From Acidovorax sp. FHTAMBA (GTDB lineage Bacteria > Pseudomonadota > Gammaproteobacteria > Burkholderiales > Burkholderiaceae_C), in contig NZ_CP152407.1 in NCBI RefSeq assembly GCF_038958875.1, forward strand, positions 4,590,501 to 4,654,500: a stretch of DNA of 64,000 nt, written 5' to 3'. Below the pieces are notes generated by a model. The model worked only from the letters and a program-made list of their open reading frames with translations. It had not been told where the DNA came from and made no database searches. Shown in pieces: positions 7,647 through 15,858 of the stretch. Numbering within the stretch: position 1 is the first letter of the stretch; every line of letters begins with the position of its first letter. The translations under genes were made by a program, and so were the position numbers.

Positions 7647-9037
7647 GCCGTCTGGCCCTTCTCGCCCACACGCACGTAGACGAGGTTGATGCTCTTTTTG
7701 TTGCGCAGCGCGCCAGAGGGCAGCGTCAGATTGCCCAGGGGGATCTGCGCAATGAAGGTCGGGCGCAGCGGGTCGCTCACATCAAATGCACTGCACACGG
7801 TCTGGCCCGCGTTGGGCGTGCCGGGCAGCTCGTCCTGTTCGTGGGCCACATACAGCAGCGTGTTCTCGGGGTTGGTCCACAACCCGTGCGACTCGCGGCC
7901 ACGGCTGGAGAAGGTGCCCACCACCTTGCGCTGTCCGCCCGGAGCGCTGCGGTCGATGATGGCGATCGGGCTCGACGCCACGCCGCCGGGGCCACCATCG
8001 TCGATGCGCGCCAGGCTGGCATAGACCACGCTGCCGCGCGCATTGCGCACGAACTCAACGTGGTTGGGCCGAGCGCCCATGCCGAGTGGCACGGTGTCGA
8101 TCAGGTCGAAGCCACCCTGCGTCGAGCGGCAAGACACCGCATCAGCCAGCTTGTGCGAGAACCACACCTCGGCACCGTCGGGTGTGGTCTTCATGAAGGG
8201 CGTGAAGCCGGGTTTGTCCTGTGCGCTGATGTCCAGCGTGGTCAGCCGCTGCGGTTGGCTGTGGCCATCCGCGCCGGGGTTGACGCGGAACACGTCGATC
8301 TTCGACACCTTCTGGCTGGCCACAAAGGCCAACGTACCCTCACGGTTGAACCACACCTGCGCCGGGCCGCTCAGTGTGGGCAGGTATTGGCGAACCGCGC
8401 TGGAGCCCGGGCTGTCGGCCCCCTTGAGCTGGCGAACGGCACGATCGACGCCGACGATGGCAATACGGTCTTCACCGCGCAGCGTGACCCACAGCTCGCG
8501 GCCGTTGCGCGTGAAAGTGGGCTCGTGCGGTTCGCGGCCCAGCAGCAGGCCACTACTCAGGCGCTCGGGGTTGGTGGTGGGCCCAGACGCAGGGTTGGGT
8601 GTGTTGCCGATCACGCGGCGCTGCTCGGCGTCGATCAGATAAATGTTGCTGGAGCCGCGCCCGCTGGTGGCCAGCAGCCGGCCGTCGGGCGACGGCACCG
8701 CGCCGTGGGCGTCGATGCAGCCGTGGTACAGCGGCTTGTGGATCATCGCCGCGTGTGTCGGCGCCACGCCGGCGGTGACGTAGCGAAATGGAGGCCGCGG
8801 GTCTTCGTCGAAGCTGGTCAGGTTGATCGTGCTCTCGACGGTGTTCGTCTTCGGATCGATGACGACCAGCGTGTTGGAGTCTTCATTGGTGATGAAGACG
8901 CGGTCGCGCGGGTCGATGCCGGTGGCTGCGGCTCCCGCTGAAGCGCCGGACGGGGCCTGGGCATGTGCTGCGGGCAGCGCGCTGGCTGCCGCGGCGGCCA
9001 GGGTGTACTTGAGAATGTCGCGGCGTTGGGTGGTCAT
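7643..9037 (-). CDS. Tat-exported YVTN-type beta-propeller protein
   Basis: 464-aa protein with a Tat-type signal (TTQRRDILKYTLAAAAASALPAAHA) followed by propeller repeats: DRVFITNEDSNTLVVIDPKT, DGRLLATSGRGSSNIYLID, GRELWVTLRGEDRIAIVGVD, EGTLAFVASQKVSKIDVF and later blades. These are YVTN/lactonase-like blades, usually found in periplasmic binding or scaffold proteins. The gene lies between an anti-sigma gene upstream (161 bp away, nothing else seen in that gap) and a DUF305 gene downstream. No catalytic residues of a known enzyme were identified. Substrate or partner unknown. Confidence 0.7.
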   Translation of the reverse strand: MTTQRRDILKYTLAAAAASALPAAHAQAPSGASAGAAATGIDPRDRVFITNEDSNTLVVIDPKTNTVESTINLTSFDEDPRPPFRYVTAGVAPTHAAMIHKPLYHGCIDAHGAVPSPDGRLLATSGRGSSNIYLIDAEQRRVIGNTPNPASGPTTNPERLSSGLLLGREPHEPTFTRNGRELWVTLRGEDRIAIVGVDRAVRQLKGADSPGSSAVRQYLPTLSGPAQVWFNREGTLAFVASQKVSKIDVFRVNPGADGHSQPQRLTTLDISAQDKPGFTPFMKTTPDGAEVWFSHKLADAVSCRSTQGGFDLIDTVPLGMGARPNHVEFVRNARGSVVYASLARIDDGGPGGVASSPIAIIDRSAPGGQRKVVGTFSSRGRESHGLWTNPENTLLYVAHEQDELPGTPNAGQTVCSAFDVSDPLRPTFIAQIPLGNLTLPSGALRNKKSINLVYVRVGEKGQTA

Positions 9038-9198
9038 GTGTGCTTTCTGAGTTGGTGTGGAGAGTGATCGCTTGGGTCGTGGGCCGGGAGCCGCCGATGA
9101 ACCACTGCCCAGCGCTTGCTTCAGGTCAAGAGCGCGGCTCGGGCCGTTTCATTCCCTGGGCATGCCGACAGCGCGTCGCGCCGACGCCGCCCTGGCCT

Positions 9199-10098
9199 TC
9201 AGCGCGGGGTGCCAAGATGCCGATAGACCTCGGCCGACACCTGCGCCAGCACGCTGCGGTCGGCGTCGGACGACAGGGCGTAGCCGAAGGGACCGTCGAC
9301 CCAGTAGAAGACATTGACCACACCTTCGCGTGCGAAGCGGAAGGCCGTGTCTGTGTTCTTCACGCTGGCCTGCAGTGCCTTGTCCGGCCCCGCGGCACTG
9401 CCCACGTCGGCGACATCGTTGGATACGTACAGCGTCAGTTTGCTGCCGAGCTCGTTGCGGTACATGAACTGCGCCACCGGCCCCTGGCCGCCCGGCAACA
9501 GGCGCCCGCCTTCCAGCGTATAGCCCTGGGCCTGCAGGTACGGCGGCTTCATCGGCGCGCCCATGCGCTTGGACAGCCAGGCCACGAGCTGGTCTTCGTG
9601 CGCCGCGTCCACCTCGACCGGGCGGCGCGGGTCGGGACTGTATACCGCGTGAGCCACCGCCGCGCGCTGCGCGAAGCCGCCCGCTGACGCCAGCGTCAGG
9701 CCGCGCTCGGCGGGTGCCGCGGCGGCCATGCGGCCGGCATCGTCGCCCCCCGCGGGCAGGCCGCCCCGCAAGCCCCAGCCTGTGGCGCCGCTGATGACGG
9801 CGATGGCGATCCCAGCGGCCAGGCGCTGGAGGTACCAAGGCGTCTGCGGCACGGCGCGCGGGCGCGCCGATTTCAGCAGGCGCTGCGGCGGCTGTTCATA
9901 CAGCACGGGATCGAACAAGACGTGCAGTTCGCGCTTATGCGCCCGGTAGGCCTCCAGGCGCTGCGCGTCTTCAGGGCGTGCGGCCAGATAAGCGGCGATC
10001 TCGACCTGGCGCTCAGCGGGCAGGCGGCCATCAACGAACGCATGCAGGTCGGCCTCGGTGACCGGGGGAATGGACGGTGGCGGACGGTCGGTATTCAT
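9199..10098 (-). CDS. Transmembrane anti-sigma factor
   Basis: 299-aa protein. The N-terminal domain (1-75: VTEADLHAFVDGRLPAERQVEI, in two motifs DLHAFVDGRL and LAARPEDAQRLEAYRAHKREL) is the standard cytoplasmic anti-sigma helix bundle, here without zinc-binding Cys. A transmembrane segment follows (about 93-113, LAAGIAIAVISGATGWGL), then a periplasmic domain (FMYRNELGSKLTLYVSNDV). It lies 19 bp after an ECF sigma gene and should sequester that factor until a periplasmic signal is received. No CxxC or HxxxCxxC motif is present, so the trigger is not obviously redox sensing. Confidence 0.8.
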   Translation of the reverse strand: MNTDRPPPSIPPVTEADLHAFVDGRLPAERQVEIAAYLAARPEDAQRLEAYRAHKRELHVLFDPVLYEQPPQRLLKSARPRAVPQTPWYLQRLAAGIAIAVISGATGWGLRGGLPAGGDDAGRMAAAAPAERGLTLASAGGFAQRAAVAHAVYSPDPRRPVEVDAAHEDQLVAWLSKRMGAPMKPPYLQAQGYTLEGGRLLPGGQGPVAQFMYRNELGSKLTLYVSNDVADVGSAAGPDKALQASVKNTDTAFRFAREGVVNVFYWVDGPFGYALSSDADRSVLAQVSAEVYRHLGTPR

Positions 10099-10117
10099 GG
10101 GTTGCTTCGCAATACAT

Positions 10118-10621
10118 TCATTTGACGACTTTCAGCCGCACCGGTTCTGCGCGGCCTTCCATCAGGCCGCGCAGGCGCTCACGGCCTCGCGACAGGCGCG
10201 ACATCACGGTGCCGATGGGGATACCCAGGGCCTGCGCCACATCGGCATAGGCCATGTCTTCCAGCGTCACCAGAAGAAGCACTTCCTTCTGCTCGACGGG
10301 CAGCAAGTCCAGTGCAGCCTGCAGATCCAGTACAGCCAGCCTGTCGGTTTGTGTCGGCGCCACCGGCACTTCGGGCGTGTCGTCGTCCATGGTCACGGTG
10401 TGCAGCCTGGGACGGCGCACGCCATCGACGTGCAGGTTGTGCATGATGCTGAAGAGCCAGGCGCGCATGTCGGCCACGCCGCCCCACAGGTTCGACTTGG
10501 CCCAGGCCCGCTCCAGCGTGTCCTGCACCAAATCGTCGGCGTCGTCACGGTTGTTCACCAGTGCGCGCGAATAGCGGCGCAGGCGCGGCACCCAGCTCAG
10601 CAGGCTTGCGTCGTCTTGCAT
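10118..10621 (-). CDS. ECF RNA polymerase sigma factor (second)
   Basis: 167-aa ECF sigma factor. Region 2: RALVNNRDDADDLVQDTLERAW and MRAWLFSIMHNLHVD (about 15-70). Region 4: LLPVEQKEVLLLVTLEDMAYAD and GIPIGTVMSRLSRGRERL (about 105-155). The start is ATG at 10621 (MQDDASLL); the open frame upstream overlaps the secreted protein gene and is ignored. It is followed by a membrane anti-sigma gene. With the pair at 6.1-7.2 kb, this gives two sigma/anti-sigma switches in one minus-strand block of ten genes. Confidence 0.85.
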   Translation of the reverse strand: MQDDASLLSWVPRLRRYSRALVNNRDDADDLVQDTLERAWAKSNLWGGVADMRAWLFSIMHNLHVDGVRRPRLHTVTMDDDTPEVPVAPTQTDRLAVLDLQAALDLLPVEQKEVLLLVTLEDMAYADVAQALGIPIGTVMSRLSRGRERLRGLMEGRAEPVRLKVVK

Positions 10622-10667
10622 CGGGGGGTCGTGGCCTGAGGGTCTGGACGGAAGTCGACAGCAAATG

Positions 10668-11057
10668 TCATTCCTTGATGATGTGCCAGACGTCTTTGAA
10701 GTTGTCGCCGGCGCGGTCGCCGGGCTTCTGGTCGGCCTGGTAGGTGTACACCGGCTTGCCCTTGTAGGCCCACTGGCGCGCACCGTCGTCGCGCATGACG
10801 ATCGTGTATGCACCGGCGGGTTGGTCGCTGGCGGCGGCCATCGCGGGCGGCCACAGCGCGGCGCAGCCGCCGTTGCAGGTGCTCTTGCCGCTGCCTGCCA
10901 CGTCCTTGTCGAAGGTGTAGAGCGTCATGCCCTTGGCGTCGACCAGCGCGCCGTTGGCGAGCTTGGCCGGCGCGTCGGCAGCCATAGCGCCGGTGAGTGG
11001 TGCCGCGAAGGAAGCCGCTGTGATCAGCAGCGCGGCCAGAGTCGAAAGGTGCTTCAT
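10668..11057 (-). CDS. Secreted repeat protein (COG4315 type)
   Basis: 129-aa exported protein. Signal peptide (1-26, ending GAMA), then two copies of the family repeat: GALVDAKGMTLYTFDKDVAG with SGKSTCNGGCAALWPP, and GARQWAYKGKPVYTYQADQK with FKDVWHIIKE. Proteins of this predicted-lipoprotein family (secreted repeat of unknown function) are common beside ECF sigma genes. The two Cys in CNGGC could form a disulphide. The start ATG at 11057 has GGAC upstream. It is probably in one operon with the sigma factor gene, 46 bp downstream. Function not known. Confidence 0.75.
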   Translation of the reverse strand: MKHLSTLAALLITAASFAAPLTGAMAADAPAKLANGALVDAKGMTLYTFDKDVAGSGKSTCNGGCAALWPPAMAAASDQPAGAYTIVMRDDGARQWAYKGKPVYTYQADQKPGDRAGDNFKDVWHIIKE

Positions 11058-11105
11058 GGGGTTGTCCTTTAGGGTCTGGTGGAGAGTAGCCACGCTGCGT
11101 GCCGT

Positions 11106-11537
11106 TCAGTAAGCCGCAGCCACCGCCAGCTTGGGGTCGATCTGCCAGGTTTCACTGACGATCTTGCCTTCACGGAACGTCAGCACGTAGCGCACCTTGA
11201 TGGGCATCTTGCCTTCGAAGACGACGTTGGCCGAGACGGTGGCGCCCTTGGGGTTGGCCGATTCTTCAATCTGGCCGACTGTGAGCTTCAGTGGGCCGAC
11301 GGCCTTGCCGAACTTCTCCCAGGTGCCGCGAATGGCATCGGTGGTGGCATAGGTGCCGTCGAGTGGGCCGCCTACCCAGTTCAGCTGGGCCTGGTCGGCA
11401 TAGGCACGCATGACGATCTGGGTGTCGCCCGAGGCGATGGCCTGGAAGTGCGTGCGGGCGTCGTCGCTGGGGGCGGCGAAGGCGCTGCCGGAGGCGAGCG
11501 TCAGGGCGGTGGCGGCGAAAGCGAAAGTCTTGAACAT
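11106..11537 (-). CDS. Secreted SnoaL/NTF2-like protein
   Basis: 143-aa protein with a signal peptide (1-21, ending SAFA) and an NTF2-like/DUF4440 fold: DDARTHFQAIASGDTQIVM, the WVGGPLDGTY turn, and the strand pattern KVRYVLTFREGKIVSETWQID. Such proteins bind small ligands or act as uncharacterised periplasmic factors. It is the first gene of the minus-strand block that continues to sorB; the gaps to the next genes are 48, 46 and 19 bp. The interval 11538-11698 upstream of it contains no gene but is where its promoter should lie. Confidence 0.7.
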   Translation of the reverse strand: MFKTFAFAATALTLASGSAFAAPSDDARTHFQAIASGDTQIVMRAYADQAQLNWVGGPLDGTYATTDAIRGTWEKFGKAVGPLKLTVGQIEESANPKGATVSANVVFEGKMPIKVRYVLTFREGKIVSETWQIDPKLAVAAAY

Positions 11538-11698
11538 TGTGGGCTCCGATGAAGGGTTGGTGTGAAGTGAAGGGGGGTGAGTGCGGGACGAAGGGTCAGA
11601 TAGGTCCCGACAAAAGAGCAGACGGCGTCGGCATGCGGTCTATTCCAGAGCGTGCAAAGAAATTTAGGGTCAGGGCCCTGGGCCGTGAATTCGAGGCT

Positions 11699-12805
11699 TC
11701 AGCCCAGCAGGGCCGGCACCCAGCGGTTGATGAGCGCGCCTCCGACGATGAGCCAGCCGAACAAGATCAACGCCAGCAGCAGCGGCTTGGCCCCGGCCTT
11801 GCGAATGGCGCCGATGTGCGTGGCCAGGCCGAGCGCAGCCATCGCCATCGCCAGCAGCGCGGTGTCAATCTCGGTCGTCACTGCCACCACCGACGCCGGC
11901 AGCCATTGCAGCGAATTGAGCAACACGACCGCGACGAAGCCGAAGGCGAACCAGGGCACAGCGAGTTGACCCTTGGCGTGAGCATGCTCTGCCTCCACCA
12001 GGGCTTGCAGGGTGCTGTCGCGCGCCAGCCAAGCCGACAGCATCACCAGGAACGGCGCCAGCATCATTACTCGAACCATCTTCGCGATGACGGCCGAGTT
12101 GGCTGCGTCCGGGCCCACCGAACGTGCTGCGGCCACCACCTGGGCCACCTCGTGGATGGTCGATCCGACGTAGATGCCGAACCCGTTGGCGCCGCCGGGG
12201 ATCAGCGCCCAGTGCCGGTTCAGCTCGAACAGCGCCGGGTACAGGAAGATCGCCAGCGTGCCGAACACCACCACCGTGGCCACCGCCACCGTGACCTGCT
12301 CGGCGCGCGCCTTGACCACCGGCTCGGCGGCCATCACCGCAGCAGCGCCGCAGATGGCACTGCCAGCGCCGATCAGCATCGCCGTCTTGCGCTCCAGGCC
12401 CAGCCAGCGCGTGCCGATGAGGCAGGCCAGTGCGAAGGTCGAACCCAATATCATCGCGTCGATGGCGACACCAGCGATGCCGACATGGTCAATGTCCTGC
12501 ACGGTGAGCCGCAGGCCGTACAGCACCACGCCCAGGCGAAGCAGGTTCTGCTTGGAGAAGTTGACGCCGGCGCCGCTGGCTACCGCCAAGCGCGGGGCCC
12601 ACGGGTAAACCGTGTTGCCCACGATCATGCCCAGCACGATGGCCAGCGTCAGCGCACTGAAGCCATGGTCCTGCAGCCAGGCGATGCGGCCCAGCGCGAT
12701 ACCGGTGGCAGCCAAGGCGCCGCTCAGGGCCAGGCCGGGGAGCATGCGTGCGAAAGCCGATGCAGAGGCCAATGTGCGTGGCTCAGGAAGTACGTTGATG
12801 GTCAT
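11699..12805 (-). CDS. yeiH: YeiH-type putative sulfite/sulfate exporter
   Basis: 368-aa integral membrane protein of the UPF0324 (YeiH) family, with about ten hydrophobic segments. Family motifs seen: LGMIVGNTVYPWAPRLAVASGAG... (positions about 60-80), LRLGVVLYGLRLTVQDI, IGAGSAICGAAAVMAAEPVV and the conserved GIYVGSTIHEVAQVVAAA. It is divergent from a LysR gene, as E. coli yeiH is from the regulator yeiE, where a link to sulfite has been reported. Near a sulfite dehydrogenase cluster this makes sulfite export plausible, but that is inference. Confidence 0.8.
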   Translation of the reverse strand: MTINVLPEPRTLASASAFARMLPGLALSGALAATGIALGRIAWLQDHGFSALTLAIVLGMIVGNTVYPWAPRLAVASGAGVNFSKQNLLRLGVVLYGLRLTVQDIDHVGIAGVAIDAMILGSTFALACLIGTRWLGLERKTAMLIGAGSAICGAAAVMAAEPVVKARAEQVTVAVATVVVFGTLAIFLYPALFELNRHWALIPGGANGFGIYVGSTIHEVAQVVAAARSVGPDAANSAVIAKMVRVMMLAPFLVMLSAWLARDSTLQALVEAEHAHAKGQLAVPWFAFGFVAVVLLNSLQWLPASVVAVTTEIDTALLAMAMAALGLATHIGAIRKAGAKPLLLALILFGWLIVGGALINRWVPALLG

Positions 12806-12882
12806 GCTGCTTGCCTCCGGTTGAAGTTCGTGAGGACAAAGCTTCCGGCTTCATGGATGACCCGTCAAACGGGTTGTATCGC

Positions 12883-12900
12883 TAAGATGTACCCATCTAA
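12883..12900. promoter_or_regulatory. Dyad between yeiH and its LysR regulator
   Basis: TAAGATG-TACC-CATCTAA, an interrupted inverted repeat with one mismatch, lies 22 bp before the LysR start in the divergent intergenic region (12806-12922). Its position suits a LysR-type operator. Not tested against any consensus. Confidence 0.35.
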
Positions 12901-12922
12901 TCGCTTTGCAAACGAATCCGCC

Positions 12923-13852
12923 ATGAATACCCTTCGCCTCACGCTGCGACAGCTGCAGATCTTCGTGGCGGTTGCGCGCAGCGGCACTACCACGGCAGCC
13001 AGCGCCGAGATTGCGCTGTCGCAGTCGGCCACCAGCTCGGCCGTGAATGAACTTGAGCGGCTGCTGTCGCTGCGCCTGTTCGACCGCGCGGGCAAGCGCC
13101 TGCTGCTCAACGACAACGGCCGTGCGTTACTGCCGCGGGCCCTGGCGCTGCTGGACGGTGCCGCCGGCATCGAGCTGATGTCCCGCGATGGCAGCGCCCA
13201 GGCGCAGTCGCTGCGCATCGGCGCCAGCACCACCATCGGCAACTATGTGCTGCCCAGGCTGCTGGCCCGTTTTGTCGCAGCGCAACCGGGCCATGCCAGT
13301 GCCTGGCGCTCAAAGGTCGTGATCGGAAACACGGCGGCCATCTGTGACGCGGTCGCTGCGTTTGAACTGGACGTGGGCCTGATCGAAGGGCCTTGCCACC
13401 AAGCGGCGCTGGCCGTCACGCCATGGCACCAGGACGAGATGGTGGTCGTTACATCGCCTGACAGCGCGTGGGCACGAATGAGCCTGGCCGGCGAGCGGGT
13501 GCCAATGCGGACACTGCGTGAAGGGGTCTGGCTGTTGCGTGAGTCGGGCTCGGGAACGCGCGAGGCCACCGACCAAAGTCTGCTGCCCCACTTGCGCTCC
13601 TACCGTCGAAGCATCGAGCTGGGAAGTTCGGAGGCGATCAAACATGCGGCCGAGGCGGGTATGGGGGTGGCCTGCCTTTCGTCGTGGGTCGTGAGCGACG
13701 CTTTGGAGGCCGGCCGCCTGTGCCGCATCTCCACGACCTTGCCGCGGCAGCTCCGACAATCTCACCTGGTCGTGCATCGCGACAAACAGCCCACCGCTTC
13801 GCTGCTGGCATTTGTCGACCAGGTATTTGGCGCCGAGAACACGGCGCCATGA
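12923..13852 (+). CDS. yeiE: LysR-type regulator (YeiE-like)
   Basis: 309-aa LysR family protein. N-terminal winged helix-turn-helix (5-64: LTLRQLQIFVAVARSGTTTA, SQSATSSAVNELERLLSLRL, FDRAGKRLLLND) and a substrate-binding domain (about 92-300). The motif LLRESGSGTREATDQ and the end ISTTLPRQLRQSHLVVHR match the CysB/YeiE-like group. The start is ATG at 12923; the open frame extends further upstream only by chance. It faces the exporter gene and probably controls it, responding to a small ligand. Assignment to YeiE rests on the neighbour and motifs. Confidence 0.72.
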   Translation: MNTLRLTLRQLQIFVAVARSGTTTAASAEIALSQSATSSAVNELERLLSLRLFDRAGKRLLLNDNGRALLPRALALLDGAAGIELMSRDGSAQAQSLRIGASTTIGNYVLPRLLARFVAAQPGHASAWRSKVVIGNTAAICDAVAAFELDVGLIEGPCHQAALAVTPWHQDEMVVVTSPDSAWARMSLAGERVPMRTLREGVWLLRESGSGTREATDQSLLPHLRSYRRSIELGSSEAIKHAAEAGMGVACLSSWVVSDALEAGRLCRISTTLPRQLRQSHLVVHRDKQPTASLLAFVDQVFGAENTAP

Positions 13853-14450
13853 AATGTGACTCCATCGAGGTCAGGCCTGAGCAGCTCGCCAGTCGGCGCT
13901 CAAAGTTTATCCACGCACCTTCAACGAGATTCACGGCAGGCTCACCTGCACAAATGCCGGATGCGGATGGCGACGTCAAGACTGCCGCATATCCACATAC
14001 CGCGCGCGATGTCTTGGGCATTGCGATCCAACGGCCACCCCTTGTTTCCTTCTTTATTTGCGGCGAGAGCAATGATCAGAATGTTGCAACAGCATCAGGT
14101 CAAAGTGAACTATTGCCCGTCTATCACGCACTTTGAGGAGCACAGGGAACCCGGGTGGCGGGTATTGCGCTACGGACACTGAAGGACCAAAAGAAGTGAT
14201 TCGCCCTCCCTGCTGGCGCTTGAAGAAGGCCTGCCCATGGTCCAGAACACCGTTTCGTCCGTGACGCAAAGGGCCATTCCAGAACTTTGCACTTCGCTAC
14301 AGTGCCGAACGACCGGTACAGGTAATCGATCGGTCGCTTGAGATCCTGACCGGTAAGCGACCGCTTGCGTTGGCGCCCATGGACTCTGCCGTCGAACCTA
14401 AGTGGCAGCAATCAGTCTGAACTTGTCATCCGCATGCGAAGGGCGGGGGT
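13853..14450. other. Gene-poor stretch before RIT2
   Basis: About 600 bp without a convincing gene. It contains a strong inverted repeat CGGTCGCTT/AAGCGACCG (14331-14339 and 14355-14363, 15-nt loop) and a few short protein-like pieces without starts. It may hold decayed mobile DNA, but I could not assign it. RIT2 begins at its right edge. Confidence 0.4.
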
Positions 14451-14455
14451 GCAGC

Positions 14456-14487
14456 GTTATGCACAGCACGCAGTTATGGACAGTTGG
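14456..14487 (+). repeat. RIT2 left terminal inverted repeat
   Basis: Same 32 bases as the RIT1 left end, here preceded by TGCAGC as in RIT3, instead of AGCCCT as in RIT1. Confidence 0.9.
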
Positions 14488-14582
14488 CCAGTCTGAACGC
14501 GCCAGAGGCTGTGATCGCCCTGGTAGATCGCAAGGAGGCGGTGCCGTTGAACTGGACATAAGTTCGCAGTCGGCGCATGAAT

Positions 14583-14607
14583 GGTGATCTCACAACTGGA
14601 GATCACC
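14583..14607 (+). promoter_or_regulatory. Hairpin over the ritA ribosome binding site (RIT2)
   Basis: Same 9-bp stem and 7-nt loop as in RIT1, ending at the ritA ATG (14608). Confidence 0.5.
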
Positions 14608-15858
14608 ATGGACTTGATTCTTTCGATGCACCCGATGGCCAGGGCATGGCTGCTCGATGGCCCGCTGTCTTCATACGTCGGGGCGTTCCAGGCATTGCTG
14701 GAGCGCGGCCGGTACGCCGAAGGCAGCTCGGAGACTGCCCTTCGTGCCTGGTCGCACTTTGCCCACTGGATGGCGAAGTGCCAGGTATCTGCCGAACAGA
14801 TCGACGAAGCCCTCGTCGAGCAGTTTCTGGATTCGCATCTGCCGCGCTGCGACTGCCATCCCGCGGCTCTGCGTACACGCAGCGGCTTGAGCGCCAGTCT
14901 CGGACACCTGCTCGCCTTGTTGCGGGAACAGCATGTCATCGTGGAACTGCCAGGCCCCAGCGGTCCCATTGCAGAAGAACTGAACCGTTACAACGTCCAC
15001 ATGCGCGACGCCCGCGGCCTGGCGATAGGCACGCGCGAGGATCGGCTGGTACTCGTAGGTCGTCTGCTGCAATGCAAGTTCGCGGGCAAGGCCATCGCCA
15101 TCGGCGAGTTGCAGCCGGAAGACGTTCGCGGCTTCATCGCAACCGAGCTCACGCGGGTCAGCAGCGGGTCGCATTCCAGCGCGGTCACTGCTGCGCTGCG
15201 GGCCTACTTCCGATACCGCGGGACCTGCGGTGACGCAGTGAACAGCCTGCTCGGCGCTATCTCGTCGCCGGTGCGATGGAGCCAAGCATCGTTGCCGCGC
15301 GCGCTGACGACCGAGGAGGTCCAGCGCCTCGAAGCGCATTGCGCCGAGGCCAAGCGGGCTCCGCTGCGCCTGCTGGCCATGGTGCGCCTGGCCTTGGATC
15401 TCGGACTGCGCGTGGGCGAGATCGCCAAGCTGGAGATCGGCGACTTCGATTGGCGTGCCGGAACGGTGACCTTGAAGCGAACAAAGTCCCAGCGCCAGGA
15501 TGTCCTACCGCTGCCGGTGCTCACCGGGCAGGCTCTGGCGGAGTACATGAGACACGAGCGGCCCGCAACCACGCTGCCATCGCTGTTCGTCCGTCGGTTG
15601 GCGCCACACGACAAGCCCATCGGCGTCGATGCAGTGAGCCAGGCAATCGGGCGTGCCCTGCGAGGTGCCGGCATCTCACGCGGTTGCCATTCGTTGCGTC
15701 ACACGCTGGCCTGTCGCCTGGTCAACAGCGGCAGTTCGATCAAGGAGGTCGCCGATGTGCTTCGGCATCGATCGCTGGACACCTCGTTGATCTACGCCAA
15801 GCTCGACTTGCAACTGCTTGCCGAGGTCGCTCTGCCTTGGCCTGGGAGTGCATCATGA
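14608..15858 (+). CDS. ritA: RIT tyrosine recombinase A (copy 2)
   Basis: Protein identical to the RIT1 RitA (416 aa) with the intact R-K-HxxR-H-Y set at 268, 293, 361/364, 387 and 396. There is no sign of decay, so the copy should be active. Its stop overlaps ritB by 4 bp. The flanking genes on both sides are chromosomal or metal-related and none depends on it. Confidence 0.88.
   Translation: MDLILSMHPMARAWLLDGPLSSYVGAFQALLERGRYAEGSSETALRAWSHFAHWMAKCQVSAEQIDEALVEQFLDSHLPRCDCHPAALRTRSGLSASLGHLLALLREQHVIVELPGPSGPIAEELNRYNVHMRDARGLAIGTREDRLVLVGRLLQCKFAGKAIAIGELQPEDVRGFIATELTRVSSGSHSSAVTAALRAYFRYRGTCGDAVNSLLGAISSPVRWSQASLPRALTTEEVQRLEAHCAEAKRAPLRLLAMVRLALDLGLRVGEIAKLEIGDFDWRAGTVTLKRTKSQRQDVLPLPVLTGQALAEYMRHERPATTLPSLFVRRLAPHDKPIGVDAVSQAIGRALRGAGISRGCHSLRHTLACRLVNSGSSIKEVADVLRHRSLDTSLIYAKLDLQLLAEVALPWPGSAS

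Noticed and set aside
7595..8941. Open frame of 448 codons on the plus strand
   Set aside because: Antisense to the beta-propeller gene; no start signal.
10622..10813. Extended N-terminus for the second ECF sigma factor
   Set aside because: The added residues overlap the secreted-protein gene and look like frame shadow; the family start MQDDASLL is at 10621.
11537..13852. Long open frame of 771 codons on the plus strand
   Set aside because: Its first half is antisense to the YeiH gene and lacks any motif. Only the LysR part from 12923 has domain support, so the true start is there.
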